Position numbers and translations under genes: made by a program
Notes under the pieces: model-generated
Databases searched by the model: none
What the model was told of the DNA's origin: nothing
What the model saw: the letters and a program-made list of their open reading frames with translations, nothing else
DNA from: a virus
Virus record (IMG/VR): IMGVR_UViG_3300031997_000023
Span: 1 to 43,433 of that record
DNA: 43,433 bases
Strand: one strand, 5' to 3'
Part shown: positions 14,876 to 21,785 of the stretch, one piece after another
Layout: each line of letters starts with the position of its first letter
Numbering within the stretch: the stretch's first letter is position 1

Positions 14876-15395
14876 GTTGTTTGACTACGGAATACAAACA
14901 GAACAAAGCGACATCCGGGCACACGTTGCCGTTGCGGCAAGGCGTGTTCTCGTTTTTCAAACACGGGCAATTTTGGAAATGCTGAAAACAAAAAACCACA
15001 AGGAAGCCACGGCGACACAGCCTGGCGTGAACTTTATCACGGCTCGTGGTTTTCTAATTCCGGTTGGTGACGTTCCAGACATCCGAGCCTTGAATTTTGC
15101 AAGCTATACATGGGAAGCCTTCCCGGGCCATGCGGACACCACTTCCGCAAAGGGAAAGGCCGCCGTAGATGTGGTTTGCGAGTTGTTGCAGATTGGACGT
15201 TTTCCGCTGTGGATCGAAGCCAAAGAAAGCGACAAGACGAATTTGCAAATTTCCGGCACAGATATCATCGTCTATTCAAAGCAAAAGATACAAGTTAAGT
15301 GTGACTGGTTCGCCGGAAAAAAAGAATGGAATCCGCTTTGCACTGGGAATTTATTCATTCAAACGGCAGAAAGAAATCCGTTAAAAAACATTTGA
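14862..15395 (+). CDS. Putative PD-(D/E)XK-like nuclease coupled to the methyltransferase
   Basis: 177 residues, ATG after GGGGG and inside the end of the methyltransferase gene. The core GTDIIVYSKQKIQVKCDW has an Asp followed after a strand by QVK, the shape of a PD-(D/E)XK site with Gln in place of Glu; LWIEAKESDK upstream is an alternative acidic-Lys pair. The end GNLFIQTAERNP is a conserved-looking motif. A methyltransferase and a nuclease overlapping in one operon resemble a restriction-modification pair, but the nuclease assignment is by eye only. Its stop overlaps the next promoter block by four bases. Confidence 0.45.
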   Translation: MNPAELFDYGIQTEQSDIRAHVAVAARRVLVFQTRAILEMLKTKNHKEATATQPGVNFITARGFLIPVGDVPDIRALNFASYTWEAFPGHADTTSAKGKAAVDVVCELLQIGRFPLWIEAKESDKTNLQISGTDIIVYSKQKIQVKCDWFAGKKEWNPLCTGNLFIQTAERNPLKNI

Positions 15396-15419
15396 CACTC
15401 CCGGCGGCTGTGGTAGAGT
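15392..15419 (+). promoter_or_regulatory. Extended -10 promoter before RNA element 2
   Basis: TTGACA (15392-15397), 16-bp spacer, TGG then TAGAGT (15414-15419), identical to the promoter at 13771. It is preceded by AAAAAACAT, as is the promoter-like sequence at 19627. The -35 box overlaps the stop codon of the upstream gene. Confidence 0.6.
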
Positions 15420-15420
15420 G

Positions 15421-15525
15421 GCGGGTATGCAAAAAGTAAATCAGATGAAAATGTTTCCCCCGTGGGCGCCGGTTATCCGGTACAATTTCTGCGCAAAGCA
15501 GACTTTTTGCAGGCCTGCGGGGGGA
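15421..15525 (+). ncRNA. Pseudoknotted RNA element, copy 2 (leader of HNH gene)
   Basis: Same fold as copy 1. Stem A: 15421-15436 (GCGGGTATGCAAAAAG) with 15503-15518, one mismatch. Stem B: 15455-15462 (TTCCCCCG) with 15518-15525. Hairpins: GCCGG-TTAT-CCGGT (15468-15481) and TCTGC-GCAAA-GCAGA (15488-15502). The lower half of stem A and all of stem B differ from copy 1 on both strands while pairing is kept; the TTAT loop, TGGG linker and TCTGC hairpin are conserved. Copy 2 has no long T run; instead a ribosome site (GAGAGG) and the HNH start follow within 21 bases. A cis-regulatory leader is the simplest reading. Confidence 0.7.
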
Positions 15526-15545
15526 TTTTATCTGAGAGGTATCTA

Positions 15546-15983
15546 ATGACGAACAAGGCCAAACCGACCTACGCCGAGCAACTCCAATCCCCAAAGTGGC
15601 AGAAAAAACGGCTGGAAATTTTCAACAGGGATAAATGGACCTGCCGATTATGCGGAGACAAGGCAAAAACATTACACGTCCACCATTTGTTATATTGCCA
15701 TGGGCTGAGGCCGTGGGAATATGACAATGACTTTTTGATTACTCTCTGCCATGACTGCCACATTATCGTCATGCCTCAAGTTGACATTAGCCTTGCTGTT
15801 TTTGCTTTGGAAATTATGGCGGCGTTCGGTGTTGATTCAAACGCTTATCTGTTGAATCTTTCCAATTCCTTCAAGGCCCTTGACCGGTCGGAAATGATGG
15901 CTATGCTGAACACCATGGAAAGCATCCATGGCAGGGTGGTGGTGGAAGCATTGCAGGAATATCGAAAAGAAAAAAGGCATTGA
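15546..15983 (+). CDS. HNH endonuclease downstream of RNA element 2
   Basis: 145 residues. The start MTNKAKPTYAEQLQSPKW follows GAGAGG with a 5-base gap. HNH core: WTCRLCGDKAKTLHVHH and FLITLCHDCH, with CxxC zinc pairs. A helical C-terminal domain (residues ~75-145, AVFALEIMAAFGVDSNAYLL) of unknown role follows. Free HNH nucleases in phages act in homing, packaging or attack on host DNA; the RNA leader sets this one apart from the other two in the genome. Confidence 0.85.
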   Translation: MTNKAKPTYAEQLQSPKWQKKRLEIFNRDKWTCRLCGDKAKTLHVHHLLYCHGLRPWEYDNDFLITLCHDCHIIVMPQVDISLAVFALEIMAAFGVDSNAYLLNLSNSFKALDRSEMMAMLNTMESIHGRVVVEALQEYRKEKRH

Positions 15984-16017
15984 CTTATTTTTTGAAATAT
16001 AGTTTCATGGCGACAGT

Positions 16018-16926
16018 ATGAATGGGGTCGAAGCAAGCAATCAGAAATCTATTGGGGACACGGCTTCAGATGAGGGAAACCCTTCTGACGGTAAACTCCT
16101 GTCTGCACAAGACAACGACTTCGCCGATACTGGCCGTCGTCCCCATTTTAATAGGTCGCCAATGAATTCAATATTGAAACTACCGTTCTTGAAATTCTTT
16201 CCCCGTGATGTTTTGGCTGACACTCAGTTGCGCCTATGCTCCCCGGCGTCACATGGTGTTTGGCTTTATGTTTTTTGCCTGATGCTTACGTCTGACCGGT
16301 ATGGGTATCTCTGGCATAACGGTAAGCCATGCACAACCGAACAAGCGGCACGGATAATCGGTTATCCGGAACAGGTAGTATCATCCGGGCTTGAAGAGCT
16401 TTTGTCTGAAGGCGTATTCAGTCAAGACGAAAACGGAATATACTGCCGCCGGTTGCTCAAGGATAGGGAACGGTCAGAAGTTCTTTCAAAGTTTGGGCGA
16501 AAGGGGTACAGAGAGAAAGCTACAAAGAGAGATATTTCAGAAGCCAGAAGCCAGAAGCCAGAAGCCATATTCCAGAAGCCAGAGAGGCTTAAGCCTACCC
16601 TTAAGCCTACCCTTAAGCCAGACAATACATTACAACATGTTGAATTTGAAGAGGTTTGGAAGACATATCCAAAGCAAAAGGGTAAACAATCAGCACTGAA
16701 GTCATATTTGAAAGCACGAAATGAAGGGACTACGCAAGAAGAAATTATCGCTGGTATAAAAAGATATATTGCCTTTGTTACCGACGAAAAGAAAACAGGG
16801 TTCAATCGGCAATGGCAGGATGGATCAACATGGTTTAATGCAAAAGGATGGCTTGATGAAAACTTTGTTTCTGCCGTATCTCCAGCGGAAGACGAATACC
16901 AGAGAATGTTGAAAGGGGCACTATGA
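16018..16926 (+). CDS. Replication initiator / helicase-loader-like protein
   Basis: 302 residues. Around residues 49-160 (ILKLPFLKFFPRDVLADTQL, GVWLYVFCLMLTSDRYGYL, then TEQAARIIGYPEQVVSSGL) is a winged-helix domain of the kind found in phage replication proteins, followed by a repeat-coded linker (ARSQKPEA, LKPTLKPTLKP) and a DnaD/gpO-like C-terminal domain (FEEVWKTYPKQKGKQSALKS, QWQDGSTWFNAKGWLDE). It is coupled by ATGA to the primase-helicase, which it probably loads. The first ~48 residues look non-conserved, and an inner ATG at 16162 is possible; neither start has a good ribosome site. Confidence 0.75.
   Translation: MNGVEASNQKSIGDTASDEGNPSDGKLLSAQDNDFADTGRRPHFNRSPMNSILKLPFLKFFPRDVLADTQLRLCSPASHGVWLYVFCLMLTSDRYGYLWHNGKPCTTEQAARIIGYPEQVVSSGLEELLSEGVFSQDENGIYCRRLLKDRERSEVLSKFGRKGYREKATKRDISEARSQKPEAIFQKPERLKPTLKPTLKPDNTLQHVEFEEVWKTYPKQKGKQSALKSYLKARNEGTTQEEIIAGIKRYIAFVTDEKKTGFNRQWQDGSTWFNAKGWLDENFVSAVSPAEDEYQRMLKGAL
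16538..16620 (+). repeat. Tandem repeats inside the initiator gene (possible origin)
   Basis: CAGAAGC occurs four times with 7-bp period (16538-16565) and once more near 16573. Then CTTAAGCCTACC (12 bp) occurs twice and starts a third time (16588-16620). Iterons within the initiator gene, between its DNA-binding and loading domains, are how lambda-type origins are built. Confidence 0.5.
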
Positions 16927-18704
16927 CCGGGAAGGAATTATCCGAACGGCTGGCGAAGCAGGATGTGGAAAACATCTGCCGTCAACTTCTGCCCGGTGGC
17001 AAGACGCATGGCAAGGAATACACCTGCGGAAGCATTAGCGGCGGAGAAGGGCAGAGCATGAAAGTCTGCATTGACGGAGCCAAGGCCGGGGTGTGGTGTG
17101 ACTTCGCAACCGGTGACAAGGGTGACTTGCTCGGGCTGTACATGAAAACCAAGAGCGTCAAATTCAAGGACGCCATCGCTTGGGCCAAGGAATACTTGGG
17201 CCTTCGAGACAACAAAGAATTTCAAGCGTTGCCCAAAATGCAGAAGCCACGGCCAATCAAACCGCCAGCGGTGAACAACAACAATCCGGCTATGATCGAA
17301 TGGTTTCGGAATCGTGGCTTCACCTCGGCGAACCTCAAGCGGTACAAGGTCAGCACGAATGGGAGCGTCATCAATTTGCCGTATTACCAAGGCCCAGACG
17401 TGTACCACATAAAATACAAGGACATTGCCAAGGAGCGCAAGGAAAGCTGGCATTGCTCTCCTGGGTCAACGCCTATCCTGTTCGGCTGGCAAGCCATCCC
17501 TGATGACTGTAGAGAGATCGTGATAACAGAAGGGGAATGGGATGCCATGAGCTACGCAGAGCAAGGCATACCGGCATTGTCAATCCCCATGGGTGCCGGG
17601 TCCGGAGACAAACAGAAGTGGATTGAACTGGAGTGGGATAACCTTGAAATATACGACACTATCTTTTTGTCGTTCGACATGGATGACGCCGGGAAGGCCA
17701 TGCTTCCTTCGGTGGTTGAACGGCTTGGTCATCACCGTTGCCGGGTGATAGAGTTGCCCAAAAAAGACGCCAATGAATGCCACGTTGCCGGGGTGAAGCT
17801 GGCGGAATACAAGGACTGTGCGCGATATTGTGACCCGAAAGAATTGCGGTCAATGGAATCCTTTGCCGAAGATGTCCGGAAACTTTTCGACGGAAATGAA
17901 AACGATGTTGGCGACACATTGCCTTGGGAAAAGACGGAAGCCCAGTACAGGATGCGCCCCGGAGAGTTGACCCTGTGGCATGGTCATTCTGGACACGGTA
18001 AAACCATGATACTGTCCATGATTGCGGCGCAACTGATGAACCAAGGGAAGCGGGTTTGCATTGCCAGCATGGAGATGCCAGCGGCCAAACTACTCAAGCG
18101 GATGTACCAGCAAATAGGTTCTGTCGAGTGGCCTAATGACGAATATCTTAACCGCATAACGTACCACGTTACGGGCAAGGGGTGGCTTGTCAACATCAAG
18201 GGGACGGCCAAGGCTGATGTTGTTCTCCGGCTCTTGGATTATGCCTGTCGCCGCTACAGTGTCAGCCATTTTATTATTGATAGCCTGTGTAAATGTGGGT
18301 TCGGAGAAGATGATTACAATGGTCAAAAACAGTTTGTTGACATGCTGACAGATTTCACGACTGAGCGAAGCGTCCACATCCACTTGGTTGCCCATGATCG
18401 CAAGAGGGAAACGGGTCAACAAAAGAAAAATAATGATGGTGGAGATGATGAACCTATGCCAAGCCGAATGGATGTCAAGGGTTCTGGCGGCATTACGGAT
18501 ATGGCAGACAACGTCATAGCCGTGTGGCGAAATCGGCGGAAGGAATCAGAACAAGAGCAACGGAGGGATGATCCTGATTGCTTTTTATTCGTACAGAAAC
18601 AGCGTCATTATGACTGGGAAGGCAAGGTGGCCTTGTGGTACGACCGGCCAACACATCAATATCTGGCAACAAGCAACGACAAACCAAAACCGATAATGTT
18701 TTAA
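16923..18704 (+). CDS. Primase-helicase (Toprim plus DnaB/T7 gp4-type helicase)
   Basis: 593 residues. The N-terminal segment (ENICRQLLPGGKTHGKEY, GVWCDFATGDKGDLLGL) is like the DNA-binding part of phage primases but lacks the four-Cys zinc ribbon. Toprim: EIVITEGEWDAMSYAEQG and TIFLSFDMDDAGKAM (about residues 195-260). RecA-type helicase: Walker A GHSGHGKTM (about 353-361), HFIIDSL (Walker B), HIHLVAHDRKRE and the C-terminal WRNRRKE region. It would both prime and unwind DNA. No DNA polymerase was found, so the fork probably uses host polymerase. Confidence 0.92.
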   Translation: MTGKELSERLAKQDVENICRQLLPGGKTHGKEYTCGSISGGEGQSMKVCIDGAKAGVWCDFATGDKGDLLGLYMKTKSVKFKDAIAWAKEYLGLRDNKEFQALPKMQKPRPIKPPAVNNNNPAMIEWFRNRGFTSANLKRYKVSTNGSVINLPYYQGPDVYHIKYKDIAKERKESWHCSPGSTPILFGWQAIPDDCREIVITEGEWDAMSYAEQGIPALSIPMGAGSGDKQKWIELEWDNLEIYDTIFLSFDMDDAGKAMLPSVVERLGHHRCRVIELPKKDANECHVAGVKLAEYKDCARYCDPKELRSMESFAEDVRKLFDGNENDVGDTLPWEKTEAQYRMRPGELTLWHGHSGHGKTMILSMIAAQLMNQGKRVCIASMEMPAAKLLKRMYQQIGSVEWPNDEYLNRITYHVTGKGWLVNIKGTAKADVVLRLLDYACRRYSVSHFIIDSLCKCGFGEDDYNGQKQFVDMLTDFTTERSVHIHLVAHDRKRETGQQKKNNDGGDDEPMPSRMDVKGSGGITDMADNVIAVWRNRRKESEQEQRRDDPDCFLFVQKQRHYDWEGKVALWYDRPTHQYLATSNDKPKPIMF

Positions 18705-18724
18705 CAGCACGGAGCAAATGACGA

Positions 18725-18889
18725 ATGAGTGACAAAAGGATTGACTACTACGTCGGGCTGATGCAAACAGAAGCAGTGAAGAAGAGAATCATCAAGAGCT
18801 TATTGAAAGAGATTGACCTAGTAATGATTGAGGTTATCCGCGAAATGGCGAAGAACAAGCGTCTATCGAAACTCCTGGAGATAAGTTGA
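18725..18889 (+). CDS. Hypothetical 54-residue helical protein
   Basis: MSDKRIDYYVGLMQTEAVKK then two more amphipathic helices ending KLLEIS. The stop overlaps the next ATG by one base (TGATG). GGAG lies about 10 bases upstream of the ATG. A small helical protein beside the primase-helicase; no family recognised. Confidence 0.5.
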   Translation: MSDKRIDYYVGLMQTEAVKKRIIKSLLKEIDLVMIEVIREMAKNKRLSKLLEIS

Positions 18890-19047
18890 TGAAAGTGCGA
18901 TGCAACCGGTGGAAAAGATGCAATGACCAGATGTGTCCACACTGGCCGGAGCATGAACAGCAGACGTGCTACGTGAAGCAATTCTGCATCGAGACCGGCT
19001 GGCTGGTGAAGTGCAAGGAAGTCAAAACAAAAGGGGAAAAGCGATGA
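18889..19047 (+). CDS. Small Cys-rich protein, 52 residues
   Basis: MKVRCNRWKRCNDQMCPHWP, then CYVKQFC and a later C. Six cysteines with His suggest a zinc-binding module. Coupled by one-base and ATGA overlaps to its neighbours. No family recognised. Confidence 0.5.
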   Translation: MKVRCNRWKRCNDQMCPHWPEHEQQTCYVKQFCIETGWLVKCKEVKTKGEKR

Positions 19048-19181
19048 GCGAAGAGAAAATGAAAGAATTCTGTCGCCGGAACTGCACTAAAAAACTTGGC
19101 TGGAATGAGCAGAAACGGAAAACTTGCAGACAAACAACTCGATGCACGGAATTGTGTGACATGATAAAAAGAAAGAGATGA
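19044..19181 (+). CDS. Small Cys-rich protein, 45 residues
   Basis: MSEEKMKEFCRRNCTKKLGW, then CRQTTRCTELC and a basic end. CX3C, CX5C and CX3C spacing, highly basic. ATGA overlap with the preceding gene. Could bind zinc and nucleic acid. Function unknown. Confidence 0.5.
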   Translation: MSEEKMKEFCRRNCTKKLGWNEQKRKTCRQTTRCTELCDMIKRKR

Positions 19182-19185
19182 TGCT

Positions 19186-19311
19186 ATGAAAAAGATAGAT
19201 ATACCCAAGGGAACAAAAGCAAAGTTGAGTAAAGATTTCTACGAAACCGTTTCCGTCTGCGGGCACATTGACACGGCAGGCGGAACATATTCCTGCATGG
19301 AGGTGATATGA
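19186..19311 (+). CDS. Small hypothetical protein, 41 residues
   Basis: MKKIDIPKGTKAKLSKDFYE, then a short segment with two cysteines (SVCGHIDTAGGTYSCMEVI). Starts after AAAGAG and is coupled to the next gene by ATGA. Function unknown. Confidence 0.45.
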   Translation: MKKIDIPKGTKAKLSKDFYETVSVCGHIDTAGGTYSCMEVI

Positions 19312-19481
19312 TTGTCAAGTATGGCTGGATAGGACGGAATGATAAAGGGGTGGCGATTGGAAGAGACGCAAACTGCCTTTCTGTTTTCATCGAAAAAACA
19401 AAAGGGAAAAAGACTGACTGGCTTTCGTCATGCTGGCCGCCGCGCAAGGTGAAGATCACAGTCGAGGAGGTAAAAGGATGA
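19308..19481 (+). CDS. Small hypothetical protein, 57 residues
   Basis: MIVKYGWIGRNDKGVAIGRD, CLSVFIEKTKGKK, and VKITVEEVKG look like a small all-beta protein. Two cysteines. The stop overlaps the next ATG. Function unknown. Confidence 0.5.
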   Translation: MIVKYGWIGRNDKGVAIGRDANCLSVFIEKTKGKKTDWLSSCWPPRKVKITVEEVKG

Positions 19482-19528
19482 ACGATATAACCATGAGCTT
19501 TACAAAAAAAGAACTTCAGGAGACATGA
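19478..19528 (+). CDS. 16-residue peptide frame in a coupled chain
   Basis: MNDITMSFTKKELQET, preceded by GAGGAGG-type sequence and joined by ATGA overlaps to frames before and after. Coupling is the only evidence. It may be a real micro-peptide or a translational relay. Confidence 0.3.
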   Translation: MNDITMSFTKKELQET

Positions 19529-19599
19529 GCGAAGACATATGGCTGGCGCGATTCGGCTTATTGTGCGCTTTCATTGACGAACAATTTTCTGAAAAATGA
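19525..19599 (+). CDS. 24-residue peptide frame in a coupled chain
   Basis: MSEDIWLARFGLLCAFIDEQ then FSEK: amphipathic. ATG after AGGAGA, with ATGA overlaps on both sides. Could be a true micro-protein; evidence is limited to the ribosome site and coupling. Confidence 0.35.
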   Translation: MSEDIWLARFGLLCAFIDEQFSEK

Positions 19600-19649
19600 A
19601 CGGTCTGAAAATAATTCAAAAAACATTTGACGCCGAAGGGAAAGTTTGA
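19596..19649 (+). CDS. 17-residue peptide frame overlapping a promoter-like sequence
   Basis: MNGLKIIQKTFDAEGKV. It is the last link of the ATGA chain and overlaps the TTGACG box at 19627. A short coding end and a promoter for the following RNA can coexist. Weakly supported as a gene. Confidence 0.25.
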   Translation: MNGLKIIQKTFDAEGKV

Positions 19650-19655
19650 GAGAGT
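19627..19655 (+). promoter_or_regulatory. Promoter-like sequence before the large structured RNA
   Basis: TTGACG (19627-19632), a 17-bp spacer and GAGAGT (19650-19655). The run AAAAAACATTTGAC is shared with the promoter at 15392. The -10 box is poor by sigma70 standards but close to the TAGAGT used elsewhere in this genome. Confidence 0.45.
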
Positions 19656-19659
19656 ACGT

Positions 19660-20460
19660 TCTTCAAGGGAGAAACAGCGATGCAAAACAAGACCATAAAC
19701 CAAACCTGCTTAACCACCCGGCGGAGCCATGTCGAGCCTGTCATCTCTATGAGGTTGCCAGAAACTTGCATGACCGGGAGTCGCTTCCCGTCCCCCGCCG
19801 GGTCTTTTAATTCGGGGATTAGCTCAGATGAGCGCAGACGTGCAAAGAGCAACCGTGGCGACACGGAAGGACGAACTACAGCTCTGCAAGAAGACGCAAA
19901 CGGAACGAACGTGAAATCCTTGCACTCAAAGTTCATCCCCGGCCATTCTGAAAATAGTTCTTGCACATCCACCGGGAATGTGGCAACTTGCTGGCATGAC
20001 AAAAATACGAAATTATTTTTGGAATCAAAACCAGCGACAAGCAAAGATCAACTTTCTGCCCCACATGGGCATAAGCGCGAGCCTTGCCTGTTGCTCCGGC
20101 CAAACCGGATCAATAATTTCGCATGTGGGGTAATTTTCTCTGCGTGGTGTCATCGTGTAGTTACCGGAGATCGTCGAGACGGGCCGCTTAACAAAGGCAT
20201 GTGCGTTAGAAGGGGCAACCCACCTAACTTAATTTGGCATGATGAACATGTATATCATGCGGGACTGTTCAGTCAACGAAATCAGACTAGCGTAGGAAGT
20301 GGCGAACCATGGCGCGTGGAACAGAAAATGCGATGTCGGCAGGCTCCATACCGGGGACTGATGATAGAGCGATACATCCTCTCAGAAGGCTTGGGGGGAG
20401 TATCGCTCAGAACGGCTCACCACCCGAAGATTGCTGATAACCAACAACCCAACAAAGGAG
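19660..20460 (+). ncRNA. Large structured non-coding RNA candidate (GOLLD/ROOL-like in size and setting)
   Basis: About 800 nt with many exact, nested helices. Examples: ACCCGGCGG 19716-19724 with 19795-19803; CGGGA-TCCCG hairpin 19775-19790; GGGGAT 19814-19819 with 19935-19940, enclosing a D-arm-like GCTC-AGAT-GAGC; CCGTG-GCGA-CACGG (19853-19866, GNRA loop); TGCAAG 19885-19890 with 19919-19924; AAAAATA 20001-20007 with 20014-20020; CCCCACATG 20059-20067 with 20122-20130 around TCCGG-CCGGA; GCATGAT 20237-20243 with 20254-20260; GACTG-CAGTC 20263-20274; GAGCGATAC 20367-20375 with 20400-20408. One long open frame (19680-20468) crosses it but reads as a low-hydrophobicity, Cys/His/Arg-rich sequence. 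The family name is inference from size and phage context; I cannot recall a consensus to compare. Confidence 0.7.
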
Positions 20461-20464
20461 AAGC

Positions 20465-21553
20465 ATGAGTAACGAGATTGTGAAGCACGAACAAGGCGAT
20501 ATCGTCAGGGCGCAAGAGTCTCTGACGGTGGCGGATATACGGTCACAGATCAAACTTATCCAAGACCTGATGAAGGGGGCCATGCAACGGGATCAACACT
20601 ATGGCGTAGTGCCTGGATGTGGCGACAAGCCAACATTGCTCAAGCCCGGAGCGGAGAAGATCAGCATGATGTTCCGACTGGTTCCAACATATTCCGTGAA
20701 CCGGACTGACTTTGAAAATGGCCACCGTGAATATGAAGTGACTTGCACCCTGACCCATACTTCAAGCGGGATTCCATCCGGGCAGGGCATGGGATCGGCC
20801 AGCACCATGGAAGGCAAGTTCCGGTATCGGTGGGAGAACACCAACAGACAAGTTCCCAAAGAGTACTGGGAAAACAGAGACAGTGACCTGCTTGGTGGAA
20901 ACACGTTCTTCCCAAGGAAAAAGGATGGGGCATGGATGATTTTCCAGCGGGTTGAACATGACACTCCGGCGGATTATTTCAACACCTGCTTGAAGATGGG
21001 GCTGAAGCGGGCGCATGTATGCGCTTGCTTGAATGCCACGGCGGCCAGCGATATTTTCACGCAGGATATTGAGGACTTGCCCGGGAACGAAGAGGACAAG
21101 AAACCATTCAAGCCTGAAAACCCCATGATGCCGAAGCGCAAGAGCGAACCGGCGCCAGCAAACATCGAAGTCAACAGCGGGGATATCGTCGAGACAGTCA
21201 CCAAGAAAACCGGGCAAGGCAAGAAAGGGCCGTGGACAAAGTATGGAGTCAAGATCGGTGGCGAGTGGTACGGCACGTTTGACGTGAAGATCGGCGAGCA
21301 GGCAGAGGCGTTGAAGGGTGAGCAGGTAGAGTTTGAGTGGAAGCAGGATGGCGAATACAAGACTTTGACGGACATCCGTTTTGCACTGGACAAGGAATAT
21401 CAGCCAGCGGAAGAACAAACACCGCAACCGCCAGTGAATACCAAGGTGACAGCCGATGACGACTTTCTGACTGGCATTGACAAGCCTGACGATCAGACGC
21501 AAGCAAGCCAGAATAAGCTGGAAGATAAGAGGAAGTCAACGGGGGTGAAATGA
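20465..21553 (+). CDS. Putative recombination-associated ssDNA-binding protein with OB-fold tail
   Basis: 362 residues, AAAGGAG before the ATG. Residues ~25-215 include GAMQRDQHYGVVPGCGDKP and TLLKPGAEKISMMFRLVP, a pattern of a phage family often next to exonucleases. Residues ~230-305 (GDIVETVTKKTGQGKKGPW, YGVKIGGEWYGTFDVK, GEQVEFEWKQDGEYKTLTDI) look like an OB fold that could bind single-stranded DNA. The C-terminus is Gln/Asp-rich. With the RecB-like nuclease 226 bp further on, it probably makes a two-part recombination module (annealing protein and exonuclease). The annealing role is inferred. Confidence 0.55.
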   Translation: MSNEIVKHEQGDIVRAQESLTVADIRSQIKLIQDLMKGAMQRDQHYGVVPGCGDKPTLLKPGAEKISMMFRLVPTYSVNRTDFENGHREYEVTCTLTHTSSGIPSGQGMGSASTMEGKFRYRWENTNRQVPKEYWENRDSDLLGGNTFFPRKKDGAWMIFQRVEHDTPADYFNTCLKMGLKRAHVCACLNATAASDIFTQDIEDLPGNEEDKKPFKPENPMMPKRKSEPAPANIEVNSGDIVETVTKKTGQGKKGPWTKYGVKIGGEWYGTFDVKIGEQAEALKGEQVEFEWKQDGEYKTLTDIRFALDKEYQPAEEQTPQPPVNTKVTADDDFLTGIDKPDDQTQASQNKLEDKRKSTGVK

Positions 21554-21554
21554 C

Positions 21555-21785
21555 ATGATAACGGGAGAGTATTTTTTCGGGCAGACGGTAGCACAAAACA
21601 GAGGGCTGGCGACTTTGAGGAAAATTGTGCTCGATCAAATCTCGGCGTCGGGAATTCAATCCGATGGAGCCATGGCCGGATTTATTGACGTTCAGCGAAG
21701 ATTTTCCGGTGACATTGCCGCAGTTCAGGATTGGCTGAAAAAGATTGACGCGAGAATCGAGGAAAGGAAATCGCTGCAATGCTGA
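21555..21785 (+). CDS. Hypothetical 76-residue protein between annealing protein and nuclease
   Basis: MITGEYFFGQTVAQNRGLAT, then helical to KKIDARIEERKSLQC. Nearly abuts the upstream gene and overlaps the nuclease start by 7 bp. No family recognised; position suggests an accessory of the recombination module. Confidence 0.6.
   Translation: MITGEYFFGQTVAQNRGLATLRKIVLDQISASGIQSDGAMAGFIDVQRRFSGDIAAVQDWLKKIDARIEERKSLQC

Noticed and set aside
15421-15983. RNA element 2 plus HNH gene as a HEARO/omega-RNA with IscB
   Set aside because: The HNH protein is only 145 residues, with no RuvC parts or bridge helix, and no transposon ends are seen. The A-B-A'-B' fold in two copies does not match what I know of omega-RNA.
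19814-19940. A tRNA gene starting GGGGATTAGCTCAG
   Set aside because: The closing pair is 120 nt apart, the anticodon arm is replaced by a branched domain, and no T-arm GGTTCGA is present. At most it is tRNA-like.
19616-20044. A 142-residue minus-strand frame in the same region
   Set aside because: Opposite to all neighbours, no ribosome site, and it covers the structured RNA; composition is not protein-like.
19680-20468. A 262-residue plus-strand frame with a ribosome-like site and an ATGA overlap with the next gene
   Set aside because: The translation is rich in Cys, His, Arg and Ser with no hydrophobic core or motif, and the same bases form many nested perfect helices. The downstream gene has its own AAAGGAG. 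I treat it as an RNA region, though a dual role is not excluded.
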